Assembly: GCF_001401155.1 (NCBI RefSeq)
Contig: NZ_LJRO01000031.1
Span: forward strand, 1 to 64,000
Reading direction: 5' to 3'
DNA from: Pseudomonas tremae
GTDB taxonomy: Bacteria; Pseudomonadota; Gammaproteobacteria; Pseudomonadales; Pseudomonadaceae
Length of the DNA: 64,000 nucleotides
Positions 24,843-33,957 of the stretch are shown one piece after another (within the stretch, counting starts at the first letter, position 1; the number at the start of each line of letters is the position of its first letter). A program made the translations under genes and the position numbers. Under the pieces are notes generated by a model. That model did not search any database. It worked only from the letters and a program-made list of their open reading frames with translations, and was not told where the DNA came from.

Positions 24843-27020
24843 TCAGTCCTGGTTCTTGAACGCTAGCCTGGCCTCATGCAGCAATGGTTCGGTGTAGCCG
24901 GAGGGCTGCTCTGGCCCTTTGAACACCAGCGCGCAGGCGGTCTTGAATGCGGCAGAGTTCTTGAAGTCCCTGGCCATGGGTCGGTAGTGGGAGTCTCCTG
25001 CATTCTGCTTGTCGACCACCTTGGCCATACGCTCCAGCACGTTGTTAACGTCTTGCTGATCTACGATGTCATGCAAAAGCCAGTTGGCCATGTGCTGACT
25101 GGAGATACGCAACGTTGCGCGGTCTTCCATCAGGCCCACATTGTGAATGTCGGGCACCTTGGAACAGCCGATGCCTTGCTCGACCCAGCGTACGACGTAG
25201 CCCAGCAAACCCTGGGCATTGTTCTCCAGTTCTTCGAGAATCTGCTCCCGCGTCCATTCCGGCTTGTCCACTACCGGTATGGTCAGCAAGTCGTCGAGCA
25301 ACGAGACACTGATGTCCGCCAGCGCCTGCTGCTCTAGTTCTTTTTGAATCTGCCCGACGTCGACCTGATGGTAGTGCAATGCGTGCAAGGTGGCTGCGGT
25401 GGGCGAGGGTACCCACGCGGTCGTGGCGCCAGATCGGGGATGAGCGATTTTCTGCTCCAGCATGTCGGCCATGCGATCAGGCATTGCCCACACACCCTTG
25501 CCGATCTGTGCTCTCCCGCGCAGGCCGCACGCCAGGCCGACCTGTACATTGTTGCGTTCGTAAGCCTTGATCCACGGAGAATTTTTCATCTCGCCCTTGC
25601 GCAGCACCGGTCCGGCCCGCATGGCGCTGTGGATCTCATCGCCGGTCCGGTCGAGAAACCCGGTATTGATGAACGCTACTCTTGCCGATGCTGCACCGAT
25701 GCAGGCCTTCAAGTTGACGCTGGTGCGTCGCTCTTCGTCCATGATGCCCATCTTCAGGGTATTGCGCGGCAGTTGCAGTATGTCTTCGATACGGCTGAAC
25801 AACTGATCGGCGAAAGCCACCTCGGCTGCGCCGTGCATTTTCGGCTTGACGATATAAATGCTGCCAGCCCTGGAGTTGCCTCGACGATTCAGATCATGCA
25901 AGCCGATCAGGCTGGTGATGACCCCATCGAGAATGCCTTCGGGGATCTCCTGCTCGTCCTCATCGACAATTGCCGGGTTGCTCATCAAATGGCCGACATT
26001 GCGAATGAACATCAGCGAGCGCCCACGCAACGTGAGCTCGCCTCCGCTAGCAGCCATGTAGGTGCGATCCGGGTTGAGACTGCGGATGATTGCCTTGCCG
26101 CCCTTGTCCAGCGTCTCGGTAAGATCACCTTTCATCAGGCCAAGCCAGTTGCGATAGACCGTCACCTTGTCTTCGGCGTCCACGGCAGCAACCGAGTCTT
26201 CGCAGTCGATGATGGTCGACAGAGCAGATTCCAGCAGCAGGTCCTTGATGCCGGCCGCATCGGTGCTGCCCACCGGGTGCTGCGGGTCGAACTGGATTTC
26301 GATATGCAAACCGTGGTTCTTGAGCAGAATTGCTTCCGGTTGATCGGGCTCGCCCCTGAAGCCGACATACTTTTCCGAGTGCTGCAGGAGGGTGTGTGAG
26401 CCATCCGCCAGGGCGATGCGCAGTTCGCCGTCCTCGATACGGTAGCTTCGAGCATCGCTGTGGCTGCCGTTGACCAGCGGTGCGCTGCTATCGAGCAGTT
26501 CGCGGGCGAAGGCGATTACCTTGTTGCCGCGTAACGGGTTGTAACCCGCGCGGATGTCGGCCCCGTTGGCGCTGGAAATTACATCGGTGCCGTACAGGGC
26601 GTCGTACAAAGAACCCCAACGGGCATTGGCAGCATTCAACGCATAGCGCGCGTTGCTGGCAGGTACCACCAGTTGCGGACCGGCTTGCTCGCTGATTTCC
26701 AGGTCGACATTGGCGGTGGTGGCGGTAACCCGCTCAGGTTCCGGCTGGAGGTAGCCAATCGAATGTAGAAAATCCCGGTAGGCGGGCATGTCGCTGATCG
26801 GGCCGGGATGTTTCTTGTGCCATTTGTCCAGCTCGGCCTGCAGGCGTTCGCGTTCTGCGAGCAGTTCGCGGTTGCGCGGTGCAAGTTCGTGTACCAGTAC
26901 GTCAAAGCCTTTCCAGAATGTTTCCGGCTCCAGGCCGGTGCCTGGCAGCACTTCTTCATCGACAAAGCGCTGGAGATTGACAGCCACTTTGAGCCGTTGG
27001 CATTTGACGAAATCGTTCAT
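24843..27020 (-). CDS. glcB: Malate synthase G
   Basis: A 725-residue malate synthase of the G isoform (E. coli GlcB is 723), which condenses glyoxylate with acetyl-CoA to malate. Landmarks are [12 protein letters not shown] early, [74 protein letters not shown] and the late [20 protein letters not shown], which holds the catalytic aspartate region. It is the last gene of the glcDEFG-B unit and completes glycolate use: glycolate oxidase makes glyoxylate and GlcB consumes it. The ATG follows a GGAGCC-like site. A hairpin follows the stop. Confidence 0.95.
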   Translation of the reverse strand: MNDFVKCQRLKVAVNLQRFVDEEVLPGTGLEPETFWKGFDVLVHELAPRNRELLAERERLQAELDKWHKKHPGPISDMPAYRDFLHSIGYLQPEPERVTATTANVDLEISEQAGPQLVVPASNARYALNAANARWGSLYDALYGTDVISSANGADIRAGYNPLRGNKVIAFARELLDSSAPLVNGSHSDARSYRIEDGELRIALADGSHTLLQHSEKYVGFRGEPDQPEAILLKNHGLHIEIQFDPQHPVGSTDAAGIKDLLLESALSTIIDCEDSVAAVDAEDKVTVYRNWLGLMKGDLTETLDKGGKAIIRSLNPDRTYMAASGGELTLRGRSLMFIRNVGHLMSNPAIVDEDEQEIPEGILDGVITSLIGLHDLNRRGNSRAGSIYIVKPKMHGAAEVAFADQLFSRIEDILQLPRNTLKMGIMDEERRTSVNLKACIGAASARVAFINTGFLDRTGDEIHSAMRAGPVLRKGEMKNSPWIKAYERNNVQVGLACGLRGRAQIGKGVWAMPDRMADMLEQKIAHPRSGATTAWVPSPTAATLHALHYHQVDVGQIQKELEQQALADISVSLLDDLLTIPVVDKPEWTREQILEELENNAQGLLGYVVRWVEQGIGCSKVPDIHNVGLMEDRATLRISSQHMANWLLHDIVDQQDVNNVLERMAKVVDKQNAGDSHYRPMARDFKNSAAFKTACALVFKGPEQPSGYTEPLLHEARLAFKNQD

Positions 27021-27108
27021 CGGATGGGCTCCACATAAAAGTTGCGCTGTGATTTTTTGTTACGGGCACCCCTGATGAGCGGGCTCAGGGCACCAGAATG
27101 ATGATCGC

Positions 27109-27516
27109 TCAGTCGGCATTCAATGCGGCAATGCCTGCCTTGGCGATCTGTGCGTCCTGATCGGCTTTGACACCGGAAACGCCCAGCGCACCGATCACCT
27201 GACCATCGACAATGACGGGCACACCGCCTTCCAGAGAAGTCAGCAGCGGGGCGCTGAGGAATGCGCTACGACCGCCGTTGACCATGTCTTCGTAGCCCTT
27301 GGATTCGCGTTTGCCGAGGGCCGAGGTCCGGGCTTTTTCAATCGAGATATAGCTGCTGATGGGCGAGGCATCGTCCAGTCGCTCGAACGCTAGCAAATGG
27401 CCGCCATCATCGACAACCGCGATGGCCACCGCCCAGCCATTGGCCTGCGCTTCATCGCGTGCGGCACCGAGCATCAGGCTGACTTCGGTCTGGGTCAGAA
27501 CAGCTTTGATTTTCAT
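27109..27516 (-). CDS. glcG: GlcG/HbpS family protein
   Basis: A 135-residue GlcG-type protein (HbpS-like alpha/beta fold). Typical pieces are LMLGAARDEAQANGWAVAIA, VVDDGGHLLAFERLDDASP, SIEKARTSALGKRESKGYED and GGVPVIVDGQVIGALGVSG near the end. HbpS homologues bind haem, and the role of GlcG in glycolate metabolism is unknown. It sits between glcF (36 bp upstream) and glcB (88 bp downstream), the standard glc order, so it is most likely co-transcribed. GGAGAACCCC precedes the ATG. Confidence 0.9.
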   Translation of the reverse strand: MKIKAVLTQTEVSLMLGAARDEAQANGWAVAIAVVDDGGHLLAFERLDDASPISSYISIEKARTSALGKRESKGYEDMVNGGRSAFLSAPLLTSLEGGVPVIVDGQVIGALGVSGVKADQDAQIAKAGIAALNAD

Positions 27517-27551
27517 GGGGTTCTCCAGAGCAGTGGTTATTCAATATGAGT

Positions 27552-28784
27552 TCAACGGGATTCAAGAGTGCCCAGCGCTTCATCGACCAGTTCGATCCAG
27601 TGCCGCACTGGCGTCCGCTCAGCACTCGCCAGGTGCGCCTGGCAGCCGATGTTGGCAGTGGCGATAACCTGTGGCTTGCCGCTTTCCAGCGCACTCATGC
27701 GGTTGTCGCGTAGTTGGCGGGCCAGCGCGGGTTGAGTCAGGGAGTAGGTGCCCGCCGAACCACAGCACAAGTGGCCGTCCGGCACGCTGGTCAGGTTGAA
27801 ACCCAGGCGCAGCAGGACACGCTCCACCTCGCCACCGAGTTTTTGTGCATGCTGCAAGGTACAAGGGCAATGAAACGCCAGCCGGGTGTCGGTATTGATG
27901 CCGAGGTTCTCCAGTGGCTCATCGCGCAGGACTTCGACCAGGTCCCGGGTGCGTGCGCTGATCAGGGCGGCCTTGTCTGCATATAGCGGGTCGTCGCGCA
28001 ATAGATGTGCGTAATCCTTGACGAAGGCACCGCAGCCGCTTGCCGTCTGGATGATGGCCTCGGCACCACCTTCGAGGGCTGGCCACCAGGCATCTATGTT
28101 GCGCCGCGCTCGCTCCAGGCCCGCATCCTGCGCATTCAGGTGGTAATCCACCGCGCCACAGCATCCAGCCTTGTTGATCGGGTTGATGCTGATGCCCAGA
28201 CGGTCCAGCACCCTTGATGTTGCGGCGTTGGTGTTCGGTGAAAGTCCCGGCTGTACGCAACCTTCAAGCATCAGCATGCGCCGCGCATGGCGTGGTGCCG
28301 GACGCGCACCTGAGCGCAGGATCGTTGCGGGCAATTTGTTTCTCAGGTGGTCTGGCAGCAATGGGCGAAAGGCAGTACCCAGGCCGGTCAGCGCCTTGAA
28401 CAACCCGGCATTCGGCACGACCCTGCGCAAGCCTTCGCGCAACAATCGCTGACCCAGTGGCCGGGGCACGGCGGCATCCACCGCAGCGCGTCCTATATCA
28501 AGCAGGTTGTGGTAATCCACGCCCGACGGGCATGTGGTTTCACAGTTACGACAGCTCAGGCAGCGGTCCAGATGCAGCTGGGTCTTCTCGGTGACTTCAT
28601 GGCCTTCAAGCACCTGTTTGATCAGATAGATTCTGCCGCGCGGACCGTCCAGTTCATCACCCAGCAACTGATAGGTCGGGCACGTGGCATTGCAAAAGCC
28701 GCAATGCACGCAACTGCGCAGGATGCGCTCGGCTTCTTCGGCGCGGGGCTGTTTTCTGGCGTGTTCACTCAATGTGGTCTGCAT
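27552..28784 (-). CDS. glcF: Glycolate oxidase iron-sulfur subunit
   Basis: A 410-residue subunit of glycolate oxidase that passes electrons from the flavin subunits. Two 4Fe-4S ferredoxin motifs lie near the N terminus: CVHCGFCNATCP (Cys 25, 28, 31, 35) and CLSCRNCETTCP (Cys 75, 78, 81, 85). Two CCG domains follow, seen as CVQPGLSPNTN with GCCGAVDYH, and CPCTLQHAQKLGG with CCGSAGTYSLTQP. Length and layout match GlcF. It starts three bases after the glcE stop, so the two are translationally linked. Confidence 0.94.
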   Translation of the reverse strand: MQTTLSEHARKQPRAEEAERILRSCVHCGFCNATCPTYQLLGDELDGPRGRIYLIKQVLEGHEVTEKTQLHLDRCLSCRNCETTCPSGVDYHNLLDIGRAAVDAAVPRPLGQRLLREGLRRVVPNAGLFKALTGLGTAFRPLLPDHLRNKLPATILRSGARPAPRHARRMLMLEGCVQPGLSPNTNAATSRVLDRLGISINPINKAGCCGAVDYHLNAQDAGLERARRNIDAWWPALEGGAEAIIQTASGCGAFVKDYAHLLRDDPLYADKAALISARTRDLVEVLRDEPLENLGINTDTRLAFHCPCTLQHAQKLGGEVERVLLRLGFNLTSVPDGHLCCGSAGTYSLTQPALARQLRDNRMSALESGKPQVIATANIGCQAHLASAERTPVRHWIELVDEALGTLESR

Positions 28785-28787
28785 GCC

Positions 28788-29846
28788 TCAAAGCTCCGCG
28801 TACAGTCGGCCAGGGTTGAAAATACCCTGCGGGTCGAGCCGGTTCTTGAGCGCCCGATGGTAGCGCAGCAAAGGCTCGGGCAAGGGCTGAAAAGGGCTGT
28901 CCACACGCGCCGGGCCATAGCATGTCGCGTGCCCGCCGACGGCTGCCGCCATCGTTCTGATCACGACGCTGTCCGCGTGTGATTTCAGCCAGCGTTGTGC
29001 GCCGCCCCAGTCAATCAACTGCTCGCCTGGCAGGTCGAGCACGCCGGTGTGGGCCGGTACGCAAACCCGCCATAGCGGGCGCGAATCCTGAAAAAATGGC
29101 AGGCGCTGCTCGTTCAATTGCTGCCAGTAGGCAGTATCGATCACCTCACCGCCAAGCCGCTCGTGCGCGGCTTTCACAGAGCCTTCACCCCCATCGAGGC
29201 GCAGACGCAGCACCTGACCATCATGACTGGCAGCACTGATTGGCATGGGTTGCCGTCCCCATTCGGCCAGGCAGGAAAGGGCGTTGGCACTGTCTGTCTG
29301 CAACGCGATGCTGATGCACAAACGCGGCTTGGGCAGCACTTTCAGCGACACTTCGGTCAACACCCCAAGGCAGCCAAAACTGCCCGCCATCAGGCGCGAG
29401 ACGTCATAACCGGCAACATTTTTCATGACTTCTCCGCCGAAGCGCAGGTGTTTACCAAGCCCGGTGATCAGCCGGGTGCCTAGTACGAAATCCCGCACCG
29501 ATCCGCTCCACGGGCGGCGTGGCCCGGACAGGCCGGTTGCGACCATGCCGCCAAGGGTTGCCGTGCCGAAGTCCGGAGGCTCGCACGGCAGCATCTGGCC
29601 AGTGGCGTCCAGTACCTGCACCAGTTCGCTCAGCGGCGTCCCGGCGCGGGCGGTAATCACCAGTTCTGTGGGGTCATAGCTGACGATACCGCGGTGTTCA
29701 CGGGTGTCGAGAACGTCACCAGCCACCGGGCGACCGAGAAACGCTTTGCTGCCGCCGCCCTGAATACACAGCGGTCTGCCGTCCTCCAGCGCCTGATTGA
29801 CCTGCTCAAGCAGTGCTTGAATAGCGTCCCTGTCTGGCGTGTTCAT
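28788..29846 (-). CDS. glcE: Glycolate oxidase FAD-binding subunit
   Basis: A 352-residue FAD-binding subunit (FAD_binding_4/PCMH type) of glycolate oxidase. Motifs include CIQGGGSKAFLGRPV (FAD pyrophosphate region), PPDFGTATLGGMVATGLSGP, FVLGTRLITGLGKHLRFGG and EVMKNVAGYDVSRLMAGSFG. It partners with GlcD and GlcF to oxidise glycolate to glyoxylate at the membrane. Its ATG at 29846 shares one base with the glcD TGA (TGATG), so I use this start and not the in-frame TTG one codon earlier. Confidence 0.93.
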   Translation of the reverse strand: MNTPDRDAIQALLEQVNQALEDGRPLCIQGGGSKAFLGRPVAGDVLDTREHRGIVSYDPTELVITARAGTPLSELVQVLDATGQMLPCEPPDFGTATLGGMVATGLSGPRRPWSGSVRDFVLGTRLITGLGKHLRFGGEVMKNVAGYDVSRLMAGSFGCLGVLTEVSLKVLPKPRLCISIALQTDSANALSCLAEWGRQPMPISAASHDGQVLRLRLDGGEGSVKAAHERLGGEVIDTAYWQQLNEQRLPFFQDSRPLWRVCVPAHTGVLDLPGEQLIDWGGAQRWLKSHADSVVIRTMAAAVGGHATCYGPARVDSPFQPLPEPLLRYHRALKNRLDPQGIFNPGRLYAEL

Positions 29847-31345
29847 CAAAAGCGCTCCAGTTCAGGGAAGGGCAATTGCCCGGCGTGAATATGCATGGCG
29901 CCAAACTCTGCGCAGCGCTGCAGGGTGGGGATATTCTTGCCGGGGTTGAGCATGCCGCTCTCGTCGAACGCGGCCTTGATGGCATGGAAGAAGGTCAGTT
30001 CGTCGCTGTTGAACTGCGCGCACATCTGATTGATCTTTTCGCGCCCTACACCGTGTTCTCCGGTGATGCTGCCACCCACCGCCACACACAGTTCCAGAAT
30101 TTTGCCGCCCAGGGTTTCGGCCCGTTCCAGTTCGCCCGGTTGATTGGCATCGAACAGGATCAGCGGGTGCATATTGCCGTCGCCGGCATGAAACACGTTG
30201 GCGACGCGCAGGCCGTACTGCTCGGACAACTCTTTGATGCCGCGCAGGACGCCCGGTAGTGCACGGCGCGGGATTGTCCCGTCCATGCAGTAGTAATCCG
30301 GCGAAAGGCGTCCGACTGCCGGAAAGGCGTTCTTGCGCCCGGCCCAGAAGCGCACGCGTTCGGCTTCATCGCGCGCCAGACGCACTTGTGTGGCGCCGGC
30401 GCGCTGCAGCACCACGCGGACTACCTCGCAGTCGGCCTGCACATCGGTTTCGACCCCGTCGAGCTCGCAGAGCAGAATGGCTTCGGCATCGACCGGGTAG
30501 CCAGCGTGAATGAAGTCTTCGGCGGCGCGGATCGCCAGGTTGTCCATCATTTCCAGTCCGCCGGGGATGATGCCGGCAGCGATGATGTCGGCCACCGCAC
30601 GCCCGGCGTGTTCCACCGAATCGAACGCGGCGAGCAGCACCTTCGCCACCTGTGGTCTGGGCAGCAGTTTGACCGTGACCTCAGTGATGATGCCGAGCAT
30701 GCCTTCGGAGCCGGTGAACAGCGCAAGCAAATCGAAACCCGGCGAGTCGAGGGTGTCGCTGCCCAGCGTCATGGGCTCGCCTTCGACAGTGAGGATGTCG
30801 ACGCTGAGCAGATTGTGTACGGTCAGGCCATATTTGAGGCAATGTACGCCGCCTGCGTTTTCTGCCACGTTGCCGCCAATCGAACAGGCGATTTGTGAAG
30901 AAGGGTCAGGTGCGTAATACAGGCCGTGCGGTGCCGCAGCCTGAGAAATCGCCAGATTGCGCACACCGGGTTGCACCCGGGCCAGACGCGCATCGGGGTT
31001 GATCTCGAGGACCTGGCTGAAGCGCGCCATTACCAGCAGCACGCCTTTCTCCAGCGGCAGTGCGCCACCTGAAAGCCCGGTGCCGGCGCCCCTTGTGACC
31101 ACCGGCACATGGCGCTCATGACAAAGCCGCAGCAGTGTCTGTACCTCTTCGAGGTGGCGCGGCAGCACTACCAGCATCGGCGTGGTGCGATACGCCGACA
31201 ACCCGTCGCATTCATAGGGACGAAGCTCTTCGTCGCGATGCAGGATGTCCAGGTCGGGCAACAGGTGTCGCAGGTCGCGCAACAGTTGATGTTTATCGAC
31301 AGCCGGCAGCATGCCGTCAATGCGTTCATCGTAGAGAATATTCAT
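29846..31345 (-). CDS. glcD: Glycolate oxidase subunit GlcD
   Basis: A 499-residue FAD-linked oxidase, the main catalytic subunit of glycolate oxidase. The FAD domain shows VPVVTRGAGTGLSGGALPLE, QIACSIGGNVAENAGGVHCL and GLTVHNLLSVDILTVEGEP, and the C-terminal domain shows VANVFHAGDGNMHPLILFD and SITGEHGVGREKINQM (the conserved GEHGxG). The frame is open 30 codons further upstream, but the ATG at 31345 gives the family length and has a G-rich ribosome site. It is the first gene of glcDEFGB. No glcC-type regulator lies next to the operon. Confidence 0.94.
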   Translation of the reverse strand: MNILYDERIDGMLPAVDKHQLLRDLRHLLPDLDILHRDEELRPYECDGLSAYRTTPMLVVLPRHLEEVQTLLRLCHERHVPVVTRGAGTGLSGGALPLEKGVLLVMARFSQVLEINPDARLARVQPGVRNLAISQAAAPHGLYYAPDPSSQIACSIGGNVAENAGGVHCLKYGLTVHNLLSVDILTVEGEPMTLGSDTLDSPGFDLLALFTGSEGMLGIITEVTVKLLPRPQVAKVLLAAFDSVEHAGRAVADIIAAGIIPGGLEMMDNLAIRAAEDFIHAGYPVDAEAILLCELDGVETDVQADCEVVRVVLQRAGATQVRLARDEAERVRFWAGRKNAFPAVGRLSPDYYCMDGTIPRRALPGVLRGIKELSEQYGLRVANVFHAGDGNMHPLILFDANQPGELERAETLGGKILELCVAVGGSITGEHGVGREKINQMCAQFNSDELTFFHAIKAAFDESGMLNPGKNIPTLQRCAEFGAMHIHAGQLPFPELERF

Positions 31346-31831
31346 CAAGCCCCCCAGTTTTGTTTTTATCGGGTCAGCCCATTCCGGGCTCTGCACATAA
31401 AGTGGCCGCTCTCGACCATGCTGCGTTAAAAACACGCCTGGACGCGAGTTAGATCGTTGCTCGCATGTTTCCGCCCTGCCTGACGTCGCTCGCCGACTTT
31501 TCTACAGAGCCTAGCTCATGGCATGGGTGGCGAGGCTTGTGTTGACAGGGCAGGGTGGATCACGCAATTTACGCATTACGTAATGTGTTTACGAAAATAA
31601 CAACAGGCAGCACCCGTGCGTCAATCAGGCGATCTACCAGGGCCTTTCACCAGACACACCCTGATGCGCAATCGGACAAGCCGGAGTAGGCTGCCCTCAT
31701 GAAGATTCTTGGTCTGCAACTGATTTTTGGTGATTTCCTTGCTCGCAGTGTGCGAGGGATCCCATGTGCGCCGCCCGCAGGACAGTGATTGCGTCGTTTA
31801 CTCACCTTCACTCTTCTGCAAGGAGCCAGTC
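31346..31831. other. Divergent promoter region glcD / hpd with repeat-like segment
   Basis: About 485 bp between glcD and hpd. The part 31405-31515 is GC-rich, non-coding and looks like a dispersed repeat or small mobile-element remnant. The part 31540-31600 carries a TTGACA box (31542-31547) and the three-part operator shared with hmgA. The last 230 bp would be a long 5' leader of hpd; I see no coding frame in it. Confidence 0.6.
31569..31593. promoter_or_regulatory. HmgR-type operator upstream of hpd
   Basis: TTACG-N5-CGTAA-N5-TTACG: three five-base half-sites on exact 10-bp phasing, forming one inward- and one outward-facing inverted repeat. The same array with the same spacing occurs before hmgA at 33880-33904. 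It sits about 240 bp before hpd and just after a TTGACA box. Confidence 0.7.
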
Positions 31832-32908
31832 ATGGCTGATCTCTACGAAAACCCGATGGGCCTGATGGGTTTTGAATTTATCGAATTTGCGTCGCCGACC
31901 CCCAACAGCCTTGAACCCGTGTTCCAGATGATGGGCTTCACCAAGGTCGCGACGCACCGCTCCAAGGACGTGACGCTGTATCGCCAGGGTGCGATCAACC
32001 TGATTCTCAACAATGAACCGCACAGCCTGGCGTCCTACTTTGCGGCAGAGCATGGCCCCTCTGTGTGCGGCATGGCGTTTCGCGTCAAGGACGCCCAGCA
32101 GGCCTATAACCGGGCGCTGGAACTCGGCGCTCAGCCGCTGGAAATCGCCACCGGTCCCATGGAATTGCGCTTGCCTGCGATCAGGGGCATCGGCGGCGCT
32201 CCGCTGTACCTGATCGACCGTTTCGGCGAAGGAACGTCGATCTATGACATCGATTTCAACTTCATCGAAGGCGTGGACCGTCACCCGGTCGGCGCGGGCC
32301 TGAAGTTCATCGATCATCTGACCCATAACGTGTACCGCGGTCGCATGGCGTACTGGGCGAATTTCTACGAAAAACTGTTCAATTTCCGCGAACTGCGATA
32401 TTTCGATATCAAAGGCGAGTACACCGGCCTGACCTCCAAGGCAATGACCGCGCCGGACGGCATGATTCGTATTCCGCTGAACGAAGAGTCGTCGAGAGGC
32501 GCAGGGCAGATCGAAGAGTTCCTGATGCAGTTCAACGGCGAAGGCATCCAGCATGTTGCGTTCTTCACTGACGACTTGATCAAGACCTGGGACGAGCTGA
32601 AAGCCACCGGCATGCGTTTCATGACCGCGCCGCCAGACACCTACTACGAGATGCTTCAGGGGCGCTTGCCCGATCATGGCGAGCCGGAAGACGAACTCAA
32701 GTCACGTGGCATATTGCTGGATGGCTCGTCCGAGGGCGGCGAACGCCGACTGCTGTTGCAGATATTCTCTGCCACCTTGATGGGGCCGGTGTTCTTCGAG
32801 TTCATTCAGCGCAAAGGCGACGACGGCTTTGGCGAGGGCAACTTCAAGGCACTGTTCGAATCCATCGAGCGCGATCAGATCCAGCGTGGCGTGCTGACAC
32901 CGGATTGA
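31832..32908 (+). CDS. hpd: 4-Hydroxyphenylpyruvate dioxygenase
   Basis: A 358-residue non-haem iron dioxygenase that converts 4-hydroxyphenylpyruvate, from tyrosine, to homogentisate. The iron ligands fit the known Pseudomonas enzyme: H162 in [10 protein letters not shown]241 in [10 protein letters not shown] and E323 in [20 protein letters not shown]. The N-terminal vicinal-oxygen-chelate domain starts at [16 protein letters not shown]. The ATG follows AAGGAGCCAGTC, a strong ribosome site. It supplies the substrate of HmgA, encoded 1 kb downstream beyond the IclR regulator, and carries the same operator array as hmgA. Confidence 0.95.
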   Translation: MADLYENPMGLMGFEFIEFASPTPNSLEPVFQMMGFTKVATHRSKDVTLYRQGAINLILNNEPHSLASYFAAEHGPSVCGMAFRVKDAQQAYNRALELGAQPLEIATGPMELRLPAIRGIGGAPLYLIDRFGEGTSIYDIDFNFIEGVDRHPVGAGLKFIDHLTHNVYRGRMAYWANFYEKLFNFRELRYFDIKGEYTGLTSKAMTAPDGMIRIPLNEESSRGAGQIEEFLMQFNGEGIQHVAFFTDDLIKTWDELKATGMRFMTAPPDTYYEMLQGRLPDHGEPEDELKSRGILLDGSSEGGERRLLLQIFSATLMGPVFFEFIQRKGDDGFGEGNFKALFESIERDQIQRGVLTPD

Positions 32909-32934
32909 TCCTTGCTGGAGATGTCCGTAAAACT

Positions 32935-32995
32935 ATCGTGCCCATGCTCCAGCGTGGGCATGCCTTTCTGGACGCTCTGCGTCCGATTTTGATGG
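32935..32995 (+). repeat. Dispersed Pseudomonas intergenic repeat (double hairpin)
   Basis: Two consecutive hairpins lie in the 120-bp gap after hpd. The first is GTGCCCATGC-TCCA-GCGTGGGCAT with one wobble pair, and the second is GGACGC-TCT-GCGTCC. I recognise the pattern (a hairpin of the form CCCACGCT..AGCGTGGG followed by GACGCTCTGCGTC) as a short element found many times between genes in P. syringae and P. fluorescens genomes. It may also stop transcription from hpd towards the convergent IclR gene. Confidence 0.65.
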
Positions 32996-33028
32996 TGAGG
33001 CGAAGGTTATGGGGCGTGTAATGCAGGC

Positions 33029-33817
33029 TCAGCCTGGCAGCTTGCCACCCATGCGTTCACTGATTGCGTTAGCTGTTTCTGAAAGACGTCGAGCCGCCTG
33101 GCTCTGCGCCTCGTCGTTGAGCAGCGACCCCGGCCCGACGACGGTAATCACACCCACCAGTTTGTTGCCCATGGCAAACAATGGGGAGGAAGCCGCATTG
33201 ACGCCCGGCATCAATATACCTTGCACCTGATGCACGCCGTTGCTGCGGATCTGCTTTAGGTGACGCTCGACCTCGCGCAGACGACCGGCCTGCAGATGAG
33301 GTGTTTCCTGATGGCGAAGCAGGGCGGTCTCGTTCTGGGGCAAAAAGCTCTCGAATACCAGCCCGGTAGACGAGCCGAGCAGCGGCAGGACCGAACCGAT
33401 CTGCGTCACCAGCGTCACTGCGCCCAGCGACGGCTCGACATACACCACGGTCGGACCTTTATTGCCCCACACGGCCAGGAAGCAGGTCTGGTTCAGCTCG
33501 TCGCGCAGATTGGCCAGCCAGGGGGCCGACACCTTCAGCACATCCAGCTTGCCCAGCGACGCCAGCCCGACTTGCAAGGCTTCGCGGCCCAGCCCGTAGT
33601 GATTATTGACGGCATCCTGCTCGGCAAAACCGCTGGCGATCAGCGCCTGCAAATAACGATGAACCTTGCTGGGCGGCATGCCCAGGTGCTCGGCAAGCCT
33701 GGACAGCGACGTCGCGGGCGACAACTCAGCCAGAGCCTTGAGTACGCCCAGGCCCACTTCAGCAGCCTGAACCTTTTGCTGACGTCCGCCTGTCGGGCTT
33801 TCGGTTTCTTCGGTCAT
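33029..33817 (-). CDS. hmgR: IclR family regulator of homogentisate catabolism
   Basis: A 262-residue IclR-type regulator. The N-terminal winged helix (about 15-80) shows GVLKALAELSPATSLSRLAE and GMPPSKVHRYLQALIASGF; the C-terminal effector domain ends with ASSPLFAMGNKLVGVITVVG. It lies between hpd and hmgA, divergent from hmgA across 140 bp. In P. putida an IclR-family protein, HmgR, represses hmgABC with homogentisate as the inducer. Position and family make the same role likely here. The shared TTACG-N5-CGTAA-N5-TTACG arrays before hmgA and hpd are the predicted binding sites. Confidence 0.85.
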   Translation of the reverse strand: MTEETESPTGGRQQKVQAAEVGLGVLKALAELSPATSLSRLAEHLGMPPSKVHRYLQALIASGFAEQDAVNNHYGLGREALQVGLASLGKLDVLKVSAPWLANLRDELNQTCFLAVWGNKGPTVVYVEPSLGAVTLVTQIGSVLPLLGSSTGLVFESFLPQNETALLRHQETPHLQAGRLREVERHLKQIRSNGVHQVQGILMPGVNAASSPLFAMGNKLVGVITVVGPGSLLNDEAQSQAARRLSETANAISERMGGKLPG

Positions 33818-33879
33818 GGATATGCGTTGCGCCGGTCTGGGAAGGCAGCTTTATAGCTTGACCGGGTTTCAAACTCAAA

Positions 33880-33904
33880 TTACGTTAAGCGTAATCGATT
33901 TACG
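33880..33904. promoter_or_regulatory. HmgR-type operator upstream of hmgA
   Basis: TTACG-N5-CGTAA-N5-TTACG, matching the array before hpd. The left pair extends to a 17-bp inverted repeat, ATTACG-N5-CGTAAT. It lies 54-78 bp before the hmgA ATG and overlaps the expected -10 of a TTGACC-led promoter (33858-33863), as expected for a repressor site. Confidence 0.78.
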
Positions 33905-33957
33905 ATTTTTGACGATCCACCTACTGCTGTGTGACTGAATAACAACAAGAGGCTCAG

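Noticed and set aside
25344..26399. 350-codon frame opposite glcB
   Set aside because: Antisense to conserved malate synthase sequence, without a ribosome site or recognisable domain.
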